Shown here: positions 18,699 to 27,763 of the stretch, one piece after another
Numbering within the stretch: the first letter of the stretch is position 1
How the letters are laid out: each line of letters begins with the position of its first letter
Assembly: GCF_003935425.1 (NCBI RefSeq)
Contig: NZ_RHQN01000003.1
Coordinates: forward strand, 558,001-622,000
Direction: 5' to 3'
DNA from: Pseudomonas sp. v388
GTDB lineage: Bacteria > Pseudomonadota > Gammaproteobacteria > Pseudomonadales > Pseudomonadaceae
DNA: 64,000 bases
Translations under genes and position numbers: made by a program
The notes under the pieces: model-generated
Database searches by the model: none
The model's input: the letters and a program-made list of their open reading frames with translations, nothing else
Told to the model about the DNA's origin: nothing

Positions 18699-20208
18699 GG
18701 CTCACCATCGCCTTGCCAATCGCCTGCCGGTCCGCAGGATGATCGAACTCGGCGACGATGCGCCCGCGGTTCATCACACCGATGCGGTCGGCCAGGGCCA
18801 ATACTTCGTCCAGGTCTTCGCTGATCACCAGCACCGCCGCACCGGCATCCCGAGCGGCGCGCAGGCGAGCGTGAACCGCTTGTGTCGCCCGCACATCAAG
18901 ACCACGACTGGGACTGTGGACCAGCACCAGCTGCGGGTCGCGGCTGAACTCCCGCGCGATCACCAGTTTCTGGGCATTGCCGCCGGACAGCAGCGCCGCC
19001 TTTTGCTCCAGCGAACGCACGCCCTGCACATCAAAGTCGGCGACCGCCTGAGCAGCGTCTTCACGCAGGCGCGGATAACGCATGCGCCAGAACGAGCCGT
19101 AGCGGCCGTTGTGAAGGTTGCCGACGCCAAAGTTCTCGGCCACCGACAAGGAACCCGCCAGCGCTGCGCCGTAACGATCAGCCGGAATCGAGGCGATGCG
19201 CAGCTGCCGACGTTGTTCGGTCGATGCGCGACGCAGGTCGCCGAAGGCCTGCAGATGGATCTCGCCTTCGGTCGGCTGCGGCAGGCCCATCAGCGCATTC
19301 GCCAGTTCCGCCTGACCGTTGCCGCCAACGCCGGCGATGCCGTAGATCTGCCCGGCGTGCAGGGTCATGTTCACCCCGTCGAGCGGTCCACTGCCGGCCA
19401 CACTGCGCAGGTTGCGCACCTGCACGCGAGCGGCGCCCGGCGCTGCGCGATGACGCTCGGCCGCAACGGCAACGGAGTCGCCGACCGTCAAACGCACCAG
19501 CTGTTCGACGCTGACGTTCTGCGGGTCCAGGGTTTCAAGGGTCCGCCCGCCACGCATCACGGTGACCCGGTCGGCGTAGCGTTTGACGTCGGCCATCTTG
19601 TGCGTGACCAGAATCACTGCCGCGCCTTGCCGAGCGAACGCTTGCACCGTGCTCAGCAAGCGTTCGGCTTCCTGATCGGTGAGCACGGCCGTCGGCTCAT
19701 CGAGAATCAGGATGCGTGCACCGGCCAGCAGCACCTTGAGAATTTCCACTCGCTGCTGCTCGGCTACCGAAAGGGTTTCCACGACCTGCCGAGGGTCGAG
19801 CACAAAACCCAGCTCCCCGGCCTTGGCGCTGATCTGCTGTTCCAGTTCGGCAAGGCGTTTGCTGTAACTGCCCTCGCCGGGACGCTCTGGCAGCCCGAGC
19901 AAAATGTTCTGCGCCACGGTGAAGGGCTGCACCAGTTTGAAATGCTGATGAACCATGCCGATCCGATGGGCGCTGGCATCCCGTGGGCCAGTCAGCCGCA
20001 CAAGGTTGTCGTCGATCGCCAGCGAGCCGGTTTCCGGGGCATACAGCCCGGCCGCGATGTTCATGAGCGACGATTTGCCCGCGCCGTTCTCGCCCAGCAA
20101 CGCATGCACCTCGCCCCAGCGCGCCGTGAAATCAGCGTCGCTCAGGGCCTTGAAGCCATCGAAGGATTTACTGATGCCGATGAGTTGGAGCGCGCTGGCC
20201 TGGCTCAT
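18691..20208 (-). CDS. BMP-type ABC importer, double ATP-binding protein
   Basis: A 505-residue protein with two fused ABC ATPase domains, as in RbsA-type sugar/nucleoside importers. The first has Walker A GENGAGKSSLMN (about 38-49), signature LSVAEQQRVEILK and Walker B RILILDEPTAVL. The second has a degenerate Walker A (GVGGNGQAELANAL) and LSGGNAQKLVIARE, as usual for this family. The start overlaps the stop of the binding-protein gene (ATGA) and its end overlaps permease 1. Confidence 0.93.
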   Translation of the reverse strand: MSQASALQLIGISKSFDGFKALSDADFTARWGEVHALLGENGAGKSSLMNIAAGLYAPETGSLAIDDNLVRLTGPRDASAHRIGMVHQHFKLVQPFTVAQNILLGLPERPGEGSYSKRLAELEQQISAKAGELGFVLDPRQVVETLSVAEQQRVEILKVLLAGARILILDEPTAVLTDQEAERLLSTVQAFARQGAAVILVTHKMADVKRYADRVTVMRGGRTLETLDPQNVSVEQLVRLTVGDSVAVAAERHRAAPGAARVQVRNLRSVAGSGPLDGVNMTLHAGQIYGIAGVGGNGQAELANALMGLPQPTEGEIHLQAFGDLRRASTEQRRQLRIASIPADRYGAALAGSLSVAENFGVGNLHNGRYGSFWRMRYPRLREDAAQAVADFDVQGVRSLEQKAALLSGGNAQKLVIAREFSRDPQLVLVHSPSRGLDVRATQAVHARLRAARDAGAAVLVISEDLDEVLALADRIGVMNRGRIVAEFDHPADRQAIGKAMVSHD

Positions 20209-21296
20209 TGCTGAGTCATCACGCCTTTGACGAACCAGTCCATCTTCCACAGATCCGGATCGGACAGGCTTTGCCCTGTGGCGATGCGCTCCTTGCCGTC
20301 GCGATCAGCCATTGGCCCGCTGTACAGAATCTTCTTGCCGGCCAGCAGCTCGGCCCGCTCGGCCTCAATGCGCTGGCGATGTTCGGCGGAAATGATCGCG
20401 TCGCTGCTCAGGCTGATATCGGTGCCGCCCTGCTCCATGGACAACAGCGCGCCGTTGGGCGTCGGTGTCCAGTTGCCGGCCATGACCTTTTTCAGTTCCG
20501 GCGTCAGGAAGCGCTCCCATACCCACTTGGAGGAACAGAGGGTCGCCTTGGGAGCGAACTCGCTCAGGTCGCGGTGATAACCGGTGCCGTGGACGCCGCG
20601 TTCCTGGGCCACGATCTGCGGCGTCGGGCTGTCGACATGCTGGCCGATCACATCCGCACCGTTGTCGATCAGCGCCATGGTCGCAGCGCGTTCCTTGACC
20701 GGATCGTTCCAGGCACCGGTATAGATCACGGTCACCGTTGCGTTGGGGTTGATCTGCCGGGCACCCAGCTCATAGGCGTTGATGGTCCAGTTGACCTGGC
20801 CGAACGGGTTGGCGGCGACGAAGCCCAGCTTGCCGGTCTTCGACGCAGCAGCGGCAGCCATGCCGCACAGGTATTGGCTTTCGTAGGTGCGGCCGTAGAA
20901 CGATTCCAGATTGGCCGCGTTGGTGGTGCCGGAGCCGTTGAGAAAGGCAACGTCAGGGTATTTCTTTGCCAGGTTCAGGAAGGTGTCCGAATAACCGAAA
21001 GCGGTGCCGACAATGATGTTGGCGCCCCGTGCAACCAGACGATCAACCACCGGCGTAATGGCCGCGGCGTTTTCCGGCACGCTTTCGACGAACTGGATTT
21101 TCTGGTCCAGCTCTTTTTCCAGCTTCACTCGGGCTTCGTCGAACGCCTGGGTCCAGCCGCCGTCGTTGCGCGGGCTGATGTAGACCATGGCGATCTTGGC
21201 CGGCCCTTTGAGCGTCAGTCCCTCAGCCTGGGCAAAACCGCCCATGCCGAACGCTACAGCTGCACACAAGGTTCCCGGCAACACTTTCTTGTACAT
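20205..21296 (-). CDS. BMP-family substrate-binding protein
   Basis: A 363-residue periplasmic protein. The signal peptide (MYKKVLPGTLCAAVAFGMGG) probably ends at AQA. The mature protein follows the BMP/Med pattern: KIAMVYISPRNDGGWTQAF, then GTAFGYSDTFLNLAKKYPD and GQHVDSPTPQIVAQE. BMP proteins bind nucleosides and purine-type compounds. It is the first gene of the importer operon, and its promoter region mirrors that of rutA. AGGAAAA precedes the ATG. Confidence 0.92.
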   Translation of the reverse strand: MYKKVLPGTLCAAVAFGMGGFAQAEGLTLKGPAKIAMVYISPRNDGGWTQAFDEARVKLEKELDQKIQFVESVPENAAAITPVVDRLVARGANIIVGTAFGYSDTFLNLAKKYPDVAFLNGSGTTNAANLESFYGRTYESQYLCGMAAAAASKTGKLGFVAANPFGQVNWTINAYELGARQINPNATVTVIYTGAWNDPVKERAATMALIDNGADVIGQHVDSPTPQIVAQERGVHGTGYHRDLSEFAPKATLCSSKWVWERFLTPELKKVMAGNWTPTPNGALLSMEQGGTDISLSSDAIISAEHRQRIEAERAELLAGKKILYSGPMADRDGKERIATGQSLSDPDLWKMDWFVKGVMTQQ

Positions 21297-21354
21297 AGAC
21301 GTTTTCCTGTAGGTAAGGGCTCGCGAGGGCCAGCAGCGCTGGCGAGAAGCCCAT

Positions 21355-21370
21355 AGCAGCATCCATGCCA
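21355..21370 (-). promoter_or_regulatory. Predicted sigma-54 promoter of the BMP importer operon
   Basis: On the minus strand the sequence reads TGGCATGGATGCTGCT, with GG-N10-GC spacing and a close fit to TGGCACG-N4-TTGCW. It lies 59-74 bases before the start codon and about 80 bases downstream of the NtrC-like dyad. Confidence 0.65.
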
Positions 21371-21423
21371 CTGCAGAAAAATCGTCAATTAACAATGACC
21401 TGGATCAAACAGGCCGTAAAAAG

Positions 21424-21439
21424 CGGATCAACTGGTCCG
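21424..21439. promoter_or_regulatory. RutR-like operator (imperfect) of the importer operon
   Basis: CGGATCA-AC-TGGTCCG is a 7-bp-arm dyad with one mismatch, with the TGGTC core and two-base spacing of the RutR consensus. It holds the same place relative to the shared 19-base box as the perfect dyad at 22373-22390. Confidence 0.55.
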
Positions 21440-21443
21440 ATTC

Positions 21444-21462
21444 AGAGCACTTGGTTTGTGCG
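21444..21462. promoter_or_regulatory. NtrC-like dyad, left copy of the shared 19-base box
   Basis: AGAGCACTTGGTTTGTGCG is the exact reverse complement of 22351-22369. The core GCAC-N7-GTGC fits an NtrC enhancer half-site arrangement. It lies upstream of a sigma-54 promoter, where an enhancer is expected. Confidence 0.6.
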
Positions 21463-21484
21463 TCGGGCGCGCAGCGTGCGCCGT

Positions 21485-22210
21485 TCAGGTTCGCGGGCGG
21501 ATGCCGTCCAGGATCATGCTGCACAGGCTGGCCTGCACCTCTTCGAAAAATTCCGGGTCATTGAGGGTCTTGCCGGTGACGGCCTCGACCTGAGTGCGGA
21601 AGTCGGCGTAATGCTGAGTCGTTGCCCACAGAGAGAAAATCAGATGATGCGGATTGACCGGCGCCAGCTGGCCCGCCTCTATCCATTGCTGAATCACCTC
21701 AACCTTTCTTTCCACCGTTTCCCGCAACGGATGCTGCAACTGGCCCTGGATCAGCGGCGCGCCCTGCATCACTTCCATGCAGAACAACCGCGACTCGGCA
21801 GGATGGTCACGGGACATTTCCAGCTTGGCTCTTATATACGCGCTGATGGCGTCCACCGGGTCCTTGTCGGCGGTGAAGTGCAGCAGGGGCTTGAGCCACA
21901 CTTCCAGCAGTTGCTGGAGCACGCTCAGGTACAAGTCGTCCTTGCTGCTGAAGTAATAAAGCAGGTTGGTCTTGGACACATCGGCCAGGCTCGCCACCTG
22001 ATCCAGACTGGTGCCGTGCACACCAAAACGGGAAAAGACTTCAAGCGCTGCATCGAGAATCGTCGCGCGCTTGCTTTCCATCACGCGCAGACGCCGCTTC
22101 AAGGACTCCGCGCTGGGCTCGCGGGTCGCCTTGACGGCGGGCTTGGCTTTGGGCGTGACCTTGCGTGCGCGCTTGGCGACGGGCTCGGTCACGGGAGGTT
22201 TCTTGTTCAC
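21485..22210 (-). CDS. rutR: TetR-family regulator RutR
   Basis: A TetR-type repressor of about 241 residues. A basic Lys/Ala/Pro-rich N-terminal arm precedes the HTH (about residues 47-95: ATILDAALEVFSRFGVHGT, then TNLLYYFSSKDDLYLSV). The C-terminal ligand domain ends in QASLCSMILDGIRPRT, characteristic of RutR, which senses uracil and represses the rut genes. The start is unsure: GTG at 22210 or ATG at 22246, both without a good Shine-Dalgarno. It lies between the two operons it probably controls. Confidence 0.9.
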   Translation of the reverse strand: MNKKPPVTEPVAKRARKVTPKAKPAVKATREPSAESLKRRLRVMESKRATILDAALEVFSRFGVHGTSLDQVASLADVSKTNLLYYFSSKDDLYLSVLQQLLEVWLKPLLHFTADKDPVDAISAYIRAKLEMSRDHPAESRLFCMEVMQGAPLIQGQLQHPLRETVERKVEVIQQWIEAGQLAPVNPHHLIFSLWATTQHYADFRTQVEAVTGKTLNDPEFFEEVQASLCSMILDGIRPRT

Positions 22211-22350
22211 GCGAATCCAACCAGTGATGCCGGAATGAGCGGGCATCTTAACGGCCAAGCGGCTTTTGTCGATACGCCGCGTCGACGCGGCTGGCCGACC
22301 GCGAGCATGACCCGTTCGCCGGCGCAAACACGCTCCAACAACGTGCATCG

Positions 22351-22369
22351 CGCACAAACCAAGTGCTCT
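22351..22369. promoter_or_regulatory. NtrC-like dyad, right copy of the shared 19-base box
   Basis: CGCACAAACCAAGTGCTCT is identical, in inverted orientation, to 21444-21462. The core GCACAAACCAAGTGC (GCAC-N7-GTGC) is a plausible NtrC site about 75 bases upstream of the -24 element of rutA. Confidence 0.6.
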
Positions 22370-22372
22370 AAC

Positions 22373-22390
22373 TCAGACCAAATGGTCTGA
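22373..22390. promoter_or_regulatory. RutR operator upstream of rutA
   Basis: TCAGACCAAATGGTCTGA is a perfect dyad with 8-bp arms and a 2-base centre, matching the known RutR consensus TTGACCA-N2-TGGTCAA closely. It lies between the NtrC-like dyad and the sigma-54 promoter. Confidence 0.8.
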
Positions 22391-22440
22391 TTCAACAATA
22401 TTAAATTCATAACCATCTGATTAAAAACAATAAAAAAACA

Positions 22441-22456
22441 TGGCCCGCTAAATGCA
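22441..22456 (+). promoter_or_regulatory. Predicted sigma-54 promoter of the rut operon
   Basis: TGGCCCGCTAAATGCA has the GG-N10-GC spacing of a -24/-12 promoter, 62-77 bases before rutA. The importer operon has an equivalent element at 21355-21370. Confidence 0.6.
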
Positions 22457-22517
22457 AATGTCGATTGCAATGCCGCCCTCGACCCGGCAGCCATAGACCA
22501 ACGCAGAGAGGCCTCAT

Positions 22518-23606
22518 ATGGACATCGGAATTTTCATCCCCATTGGCAACAACGGCTGGCTGATCTCCAGCAACGCTCCGCAGTACAAGCCGACCTTTGA
22601 TCTGAACAAAGAGATCGTGCAGAAGGCCGAGCACTACGGCTTCGACTTCGCCCTGTCGATGATCAAACTGCGCGGGTTCGGCGGCAAGACCGAGTTCTGG
22701 GAGCACAACCTGGAATCCTTCACGCTCATGGCGGGCCTGGCAGCGGTTACCCGGAAGATTCAGCTGTTCGCCACCGTCGCGACGCTGACCATTCCACCGG
22801 CCATCGTCGCGCGCATGGCGTCGACCATCGACTCGATCTCCAACGGGCGCTTCGGCGTCAATCTGGTGACCGGCTGGCAGAAACCCGAATACGAGCAAAT
22901 GGGCATGTGGCCCGGCGATGAGTTTTTCCACACCCGTTACCAGTACCTGGGCGAATACGCTCAGGTGTTGCGCGATTTATGGGACACCGGTCGCAGCGAC
23001 TTCAAGGGCGAGCATTTCACCATGGACGACTGCCGGGTCAGCCCGCGCCCCCAGGCGGACATGAAGTTGATCTGTGCCGGTCAAAGCGAAGCGGGCATGG
23101 CCTTCTCGGCGCAATACGCCGACTACAACTTCTGCTTCGGCAAAGGCGTAAACACTCCGACCGCTTTTGCGCCGACCGCGCAGAAGCTGATCGAAGCCAA
23201 CCAGCAGACCGGCCGTAATGTGACTTCCTGCGTGCTGTTCATGATCATCGCCGCCGACACCGACGAAGCGGCACGCGCACGCTGGGAGCACATCAAGGAA
23301 GGCGCCGACGAAGAAGCCATTGCCTGGCTGAGCGACAAAGGCTCGGCGGACAAGAGCGCCGGTTCCAACCTGCGGCAGATGGCCGATCCGACCTCGGCGG
23401 TCAACATCAACATGGGCACGCTGGTTGGCTCCTGGGCCAGCGTGGCACGGATGCTCGACGAAGTCGCCACCGTTCCCGGCACTCAGGGCGTGATGCTCAC
23501 CTTCGACGATTTCGTGCAAGGCGTGGAAGACTTCGGCCAGAAGATCCAGCCGCTGATGACCAGCCGCCAGCACATCGACATCGCCACCCTCAAGGAGGCG
23601 GTGTAA
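22518..23606 (+). CDS. rutA: Pyrimidine monooxygenase RutA
   Basis: A 362-residue FMN-dependent, luciferase-like enzyme that opens the uracil ring between N3 and C4 using O2 and reduced FMN from RutF. Typical segments are [17 protein letters not shown] at the start, [20 protein letters not shown], and [16 protein letters not shown] around residue 112. First gene of the rut operon, with GAGAGG before the ATG. Its stop overlaps the start of rutB. Confidence 0.97.
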   Translation: MDIGIFIPIGNNGWLISSNAPQYKPTFDLNKEIVQKAEHYGFDFALSMIKLRGFGGKTEFWEHNLESFTLMAGLAAVTRKIQLFATVATLTIPPAIVARMASTIDSISNGRFGVNLVTGWQKPEYEQMGMWPGDEFFHTRYQYLGEYAQVLRDLWDTGRSDFKGEHFTMDDCRVSPRPQADMKLICAGQSEAGMAFSAQYADYNFCFGKGVNTPTAFAPTAQKLIEANQQTGRNVTSCVLFMIIAADTDEAARARWEHIKEGADEEAIAWLSDKGSADKSAGSNLRQMADPTSAVNINMGTLVGSWASVARMLDEVATVPGTQGVMLTFDDFVQGVEDFGQKIQPLMTSRQHIDIATLKEAV

Positions 23607-24346
23607 TGAGCGCACCTCTCGCAGGCGCTGGCCTGGACACGCCGGGCGATGCACGCCTGGCCCGCGAACTACCCGCACGCCCCGAAGCGCTGCACATGAA
23701 AGTGGCGGAAACCGCGCTGGTGGTGGTGGACATGCAGAACGCCTACGCCTCGCTCGGCGGTTACCTGGACCTGGCCGGTTTCGATGTCAGCAGCACCGCG
23801 CCGGTCATCGCCAATATCAACAAGGCCTGTGAAGCCGCCCGCGAAGCCGGCATTCCGGTGATCTTTTTTCAGAACGGCTGGGACCCGGCCTACGTCGAGG
23901 CCGGTGGTCCGGGCTCGCCCAACTGGCACAAATCCAACGCCCTGAAAACCATGCGCAAGCGCCCGGAACTGCAAGGCACGTTGCTCGCCAAGGGTGGTTG
24001 GGACTACCAACTGGTAGACGAACTCAAGCCGCAGCCCGGCGACATCGTGGTCGCCAAAACCCGCTACAGCGGGTTCTTCAACTCCAGCTTCGACAGCCTG
24101 CTGCGCAGCCGGGGCATTCGCAATCTGGTGTTCACCGGCATCGCGACCAACGTCTGCGTGGAATCGACCCTGCGCGACGGCTTTCACCTGGAGTACTTCG
24201 GCGTGGTACTGGCCGACGCGACCCACCAGGCCGGGCCTGATTTCGCGCAGCAGGCGGCGCTGTTCAACATCGAAACCTTCTTCGGCTGGGTCTCCAGCGT
24301 CGATGACTTCTGCAGCACTTTCCGCCCGCTCGGGCAACCTTCGTGA
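23606..24346 (+). CDS. rutB: Ureidoacrylate amidohydrolase RutB
   Basis: A 246-residue isochorismatase-like hydrolase. It splits ureidoacrylate (peracid) to aminoacrylate, CO2 and ammonia. The catalytic triad positions can be seen: Asp in VVVDMQNAY, Lys in VAKTRYSGF and Cys in [14 protein letters not shown]. The ATG overlaps the rutA stop by one base. Confidence 0.97.
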   Translation: MSAPLAGAGLDTPGDARLARELPARPEALHMKVAETALVVVDMQNAYASLGGYLDLAGFDVSSTAPVIANINKACEAAREAGIPVIFFQNGWDPAYVEAGGPGSPNWHKSNALKTMRKRPELQGTLLAKGGWDYQLVDELKPQPGDIVVAKTRYSGFFNSSFDSLLRSRGIRNLVFTGIATNVCVESTLRDGFHLEYFGVVLADATHQAGPDFAQQAALFNIETFFGWVSSVDDFCSTFRPLGQPS

Positions 24347-24356
24347 GGACGTCAGC

Positions 24357-24740
24357 ATGAGCAAGAAAGCGATCATTCCAGTCGGCACCGGCAAGCCCCT
24401 CGCACCGTTCGTTCCAGGCTCCATGGCCGACGGCGTGCTGTATGTGTCCGGCACGCTGCCGTTCGACAAGGACAACAACGTAGTGCACGTGGGCGATGCC
24501 GCCTCGCAGACCCGTCACGTGCTGGAAACCATCAAGGGCGTGGTGGAAACCGCCGGCGGTACGCTCGACGACGTCACCTTCAACATGATCATGATTCGCG
24601 ACTGGGCCGACTACGCCAAGGTCAACGAGGTGTACGCCGAGTATTTCGCCGGGGAAAAACCGGCCCGCTATTGCATCCAGTGCGGCCTGGTGAAGCCCGA
24701 CGCCCTGATCGAGATCGCGAGCATCGCGCACATCGGCTGA
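24357..24740 (+). CDS. rutC: RidA-like 3-aminoacrylate deaminase RutC
   Basis: A 127-residue YjgF/RidA-fold protein ([19 protein letters not shown] at the start, a late [19 protein letters not shown]). It acts on aminoacrylate in the rut pathway. The start MSKK at 24357 follows GAGGAC; the gap to rutB is 10 bp. Confidence 0.96.
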   Translation: MSKKAIIPVGTGKPLAPFVPGSMADGVLYVSGTLPFDKDNNVVHVGDAASQTRHVLETIKGVVETAGGTLDDVTFNMIMIRDWADYAKVNEVYAEYFAGEKPARYCIQCGLVKPDALIEIASIAHIG

Positions 24741-24755
24741 CTTCTGGAGAAGCGC

Positions 24756-25535
24756 ATGTATCACGAAATCCACGGCCTGCAACAGGCCGACGCCCCCACA
24801 CTGGTGCTCAGCGCCGGGCTGGGCGGTTCGGGGCGCTATTGGGCGCACGACCTGGACGTTCTGGGTCGCGACTACCGCGTGGTGGTCTACGACCATGCGG
24901 GCACCGGACGCAGCCCGGCGAGCCTGCCTGCGGACTATTCGATCCGCCACATGGCGCAGGAACTGGCCACGCTGCTGGACTCGCTGGAAATCCGAGGCTG
25001 TCATCTGATCGGTCACGCACTGGGCGGCCTGGTGAGCATGGAGCTGGCGCTGTTGCGCCCCGATCTGCTGAAAAGCCAGGTATTGATCAATGCGTGGAGC
25101 AGCATGAATCCGCACAGCGCCCGCTGCTTTTCGGTGCGCAAACAGTTGCTGGCCGGCTGCGGCCCGGCGGCGTATGTACAGGCCCAGGCGCTGTTCCTGT
25201 ATCCGGCGGACTGGATCGCCGCCAACAGCGAGCGGCTGGCGGCGGACGAGCAGCACGCCCTCGCGCACTTCCCCGATACGGATAATCTGCTGCGGCGGAT
25301 CAATGCCCTTGAAACCTTCGACATCGAATCACGCCTGGGCGAAATCACAGTGCCGACCCTGCTGATCGCCAACCGCGACGACATGCTGGTGCCGTGGCAG
25401 CGCTCCCGGCACCTCGCCGACCACCTGCCCCACGCCGAACTGGTGCTGCTGGAATACGGCGGCCACGCCTCCAGCATCAGCGATCCGCAGCCTTATCGTC
25501 ATGCCTTGCTCGACTACCTCGGCGCCCGCGCCTGA
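24756..25535 (+). CDS. rutD: Aminoacrylate hydrolase RutD
   Basis: A 259-residue alpha/beta hydrolase. The oxyanion region is LSAGLGGSGRYW, the nucleophile elbow is GHALGG (where Ser of classical hydrolases is Ala, as in the RutD family), and the C-terminal His is in EYGGHASS. It speeds the spontaneous conversion of aminoacrylate to malonic semialdehyde and ammonia. It follows rutC by 15 bp. Confidence 0.93.
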   Translation: MYHEIHGLQQADAPTLVLSAGLGGSGRYWAHDLDVLGRDYRVVVYDHAGTGRSPASLPADYSIRHMAQELATLLDSLEIRGCHLIGHALGGLVSMELALLRPDLLKSQVLINAWSSMNPHSARCFSVRKQLLAGCGPAAYVQAQALFLYPADWIAANSERLAADEQHALAHFPDTDNLLRRINALETFDIESRLGEITVPTLLIANRDDMLVPWQRSRHLADHLPHAELVLLEYGGHASSISDPQPYRHALLDYLGARA

Positions 25536-25547
25536 AAGGAGAATCAC

Positions 25548-26075
25548 ATGCACAGCACTCAAGCCGTCATTGCCCAGGACACAATCGTCGACGCCCAGCA
25601 ATTTCGTGAAGCCATGTCCAGCCTGGCCGCAGCGGTCAATGTGATCACCACCGATGGCGCGTGCGGCCGCGCCGGCTTTACCGCCACTGCCGTGTGCAGC
25701 GTGACCGATCAGCCGCCGACGTTGCTGGTCTGCATCAACCGCAACGCGTCGGTCTATGACACGTTTCTGGGCAACGGCACGTTGTGCGTCAATACGTTGG
25801 GCAATGACCAGCAAGCGTTGTCCAACGTGTTCGGCGGCAAGACCACGCAGCAGGAACGCTTCGCCCAGGGAGAATGGAGCTGCGGGCTGACCGGGGCACC
25901 CAGGCTGGAAAATGCCAAGCTGGCGTTCGACTGCAAGGTCAGCCACTCGGTCAGTGTCGGCACCCATGACATCCTATTCTGCGAGGTGCTGGACATCCGG
26001 CACCAGGATGAAGCCGCCGCGTTGGTGTATTTCGGCCGGCGCTACCATGAGCTTTCCGTTGCGACGTGTCTCTAG
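25548..26075 (+). CDS. rutF: Flavin reductase RutF
   Basis: A 175-residue NADH:FMN oxidoreductase that supplies reduced FMN to RutA. The flavin-reductase pattern is seen in [38 protein letters not shown] and [16 protein letters not shown]. It ends the operon. Genes for RutE (malonic semialdehyde reductase) and RutG (permease) are not present after it. Confidence 0.94.
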   Translation: MHSTQAVIAQDTIVDAQQFREAMSSLAAAVNVITTDGACGRAGFTATAVCSVTDQPPTLLVCINRNASVYDTFLGNGTLCVNTLGNDQQALSNVFGGKTTQQERFAQGEWSCGLTGAPRLENAKLAFDCKVSHSVSVGTHDILFCEVLDIRHQDEAAALVYFGRRYHELSVATCL

Positions 26076-26387
26076 CCCGATCCTCGGGCAACCGACCACG
26101 GTGCCTTACGGTCGAGTCTTCCCATTTGAAGATCGGCCGGTTGCCAACCTATTCATTTGAGGGTAATGATTAACGGAACAGACGGACTTGATTCGAAGTT
26201 TTATTCAACTATTTTTTTTCGAGTGTTTGGAACTTATTTTCATGTATATGCAAACACTTGATTTTAAATAGGAAAAATAAAGTCAGGCTTTATTGGCGTC
26301 ATATAAATGCACATGATTTTTCGCCATCACGCCCCGTATACTGGCCATACGAGATCAGGACGATCCTTAGCCATATGAGGTGACGCC
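26076..26387. other. AT-rich gap after the rut operon
   Basis: No gene is seen. GGGCAACCG (26088) and CGGTTGCC (26138) could pair into a weak terminator for the rut operon. From about 26160 to 26330 the sequence is markedly AT-rich and probably holds the promoter for the small ORF and the HD-GYP gene. Confidence 0.4.
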
Positions 26388-26501
26388 ATGCCGTTGATTG
26401 ATTCCAGAAAAACATCTTGCTGCATGTACAGTCGTGATCTGAATGGCGGAGCCGCGTCTGTCCTGGTGTTCAGTCCCTCAGATGATGCCGCTGGGGGCTG
26501 A
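26388..26501 (+). CDS. Possible 37-residue protein upstream of HD-GYP gene
   Basis: An ATG with TGAGGTGA eight bases upstream opens a 37-residue frame (MPLIDSRKTSCCMYSRDL at the start) that stops 2 bases before the HD-GYP start, so translation would be coupled. The Shine-Dalgarno and tight spacing support it, but the peptide is not recognised and could be chance. Confidence 0.4.
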   Translation: MPLIDSRKTSCCMYSRDLNGGAASVLVFSPSDDAAGG

Positions 26502-26503
26502 CC

Positions 26504-27691
26504 ATGCTGAAAAAAATTCTTGTATCAGAACTGACGTTGGGGATGCACATCCACAAGTTCTGCCGTCCCTTCATCGATGATCCGTTCTGGATAGAACAGG
26601 TCGAGGTGGTGCTGCGCGATGCCAGCGTGCTGGAGCGCATTCAGCAGTCCGATACCGTGGAGGTCTGGATCGACACCCGGCGAGGCAAGGCACCTTTGGA
26701 AGCGGCGCCGGTGCTGTCCGCCGATAGCCAGGACGACACCGCGCCGACGAGCCTGGAAAAGGAAGTGGAACGCGCCCGGGAAATCTGTGGCCGGGCCAAG
26801 CAGGCGGTCATGACCATGTTCAGCGAAGCCAAGATGGGCCGCGCCATGAACGTGCAGGATGTCGACCTGCTGGTCGAGGAAATTTCCAATTCGATCCTGC
26901 GCCACCCTCATGCACTGATCAGCCTGTCACGCCTCAAGACATCAGACGAATACACCTACATGCATTCGGTGGCGGTCTGCGCGCTGATGGTTTCCCTTGC
27001 CCGGCGCATGGGCATGCCGGAAGACCAGATCCGCGAAGCCGGCGTTGCCGGGCTGATGCATGACGTCGGCAAGATGATGATCGACCCGGAAATCCTCAAC
27101 AAGCCGGGCCGCCTGACCCACGAAGAATACGACGCCATGAAATATCACCCGGAAGCGGGCCTGCAGCTGCTCGATGCCAGCCTGCAGGCGAACTCCATGG
27201 TCCGGGATGTTTGCCTGCATCACCATGAAAAGGTCGACGGCACCGGCTACCCCCACGGGCTGGCAGGCGATGACATCAGCATCTTTGCCAGGATGGGCGC
27301 GGTGTGCGACGTGTACGACGCCGTCACCTCGGACCGGCCCTACAAGAAAGGCTGGGGAGCGGCGCATTCGATTCGCGAGATGGCCTCCTGGAAGGGCCAT
27401 TTCGATCCGCTGGTGTTCCAGAACTTCGTCAAGACCGTGGGGATTTACCCGGTGGGTGCGATGGTGCGACTGGAGAGCGGGCGACTGGCCGTCGTCATCG
27501 AGCAGAATGACCAGACGCTGCTGCTGCCGAAGGTCAAGGCGTTCATGTCCGCCCGCACCCACAAGCGTTTCACGCCCTATGTGGTCGATCTGGCCGACGA
27601 AGCCGAGCGCGACGCCATCGTCAGAATCGAAATGCCGGCTGACTGGGAACTGGAAGACGTGGACGAGCTGTGGGGCGCCAGCCGACTCTAG
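26504..27691 (+). CDS. HD-GYP cyclic-di-GMP phosphodiesterase with DUF3391
   Basis: A 395-residue protein. An N-terminal DUF3391-type domain (about 1-125) begins KILVSELTLGMHIHKFCRPF. The HD-GYP domain (about 140-325) has its metal-binding His-Asp in GLMHDVGKMMID, then HHEKVDGTGYPHGL, which contains the GYP motif. It should degrade cyclic di-GMP in the cytoplasm. No membrane segment is present. It follows the possible small ORF at once. Confidence 0.93.
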   Translation: MLKKILVSELTLGMHIHKFCRPFIDDPFWIEQVEVVLRDASVLERIQQSDTVEVWIDTRRGKAPLEAAPVLSADSQDDTAPTSLEKEVERAREICGRAKQAVMTMFSEAKMGRAMNVQDVDLLVEEISNSILRHPHALISLSRLKTSDEYTYMHSVAVCALMVSLARRMGMPEDQIREAGVAGLMHDVGKMMIDPEILNKPGRLTHEEYDAMKYHPEAGLQLLDASLQANSMVRDVCLHHHEKVDGTGYPHGLAGDDISIFARMGAVCDVYDAVTSDRPYKKGWGAAHSIREMASWKGHFDPLVFQNFVKTVGIYPVGAMVRLESGRLAVVIEQNDQTLLLPKVKAFMSARTHKRFTPYVVDLADEAERDAIVRIEMPADWELEDVDELWGASRL

Positions 27692-27699
27692 GCTCTGCT

Positions 27700-27751
27700 G
27701 AACAGGCTACGCCCCGTTGCTGCATGAAGGCGTGGGGCGCAGACCCTGTTC
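27700..27751. terminator. Hairpin between HD-GYP and LuxR genes
   Basis: GAACAGG-CGCCCC at 27700-27715 pairs with GGGGCG-CCTGTTC at 27734-27751 across the gap between two convergent genes. There is no T-run, so it may act as a transcript end in both directions or as a stabilising hairpin. Confidence 0.5.
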
Positions 27752-27763
27752 GCCGGGTCTGGG

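Noticed and set aside
18334-20214. 626-codon plus-strand open frame over the importer ATPase gene
   Set aside because: Antisense to clear ABC ATPase motifs; composition is typical of a mirrored frame.
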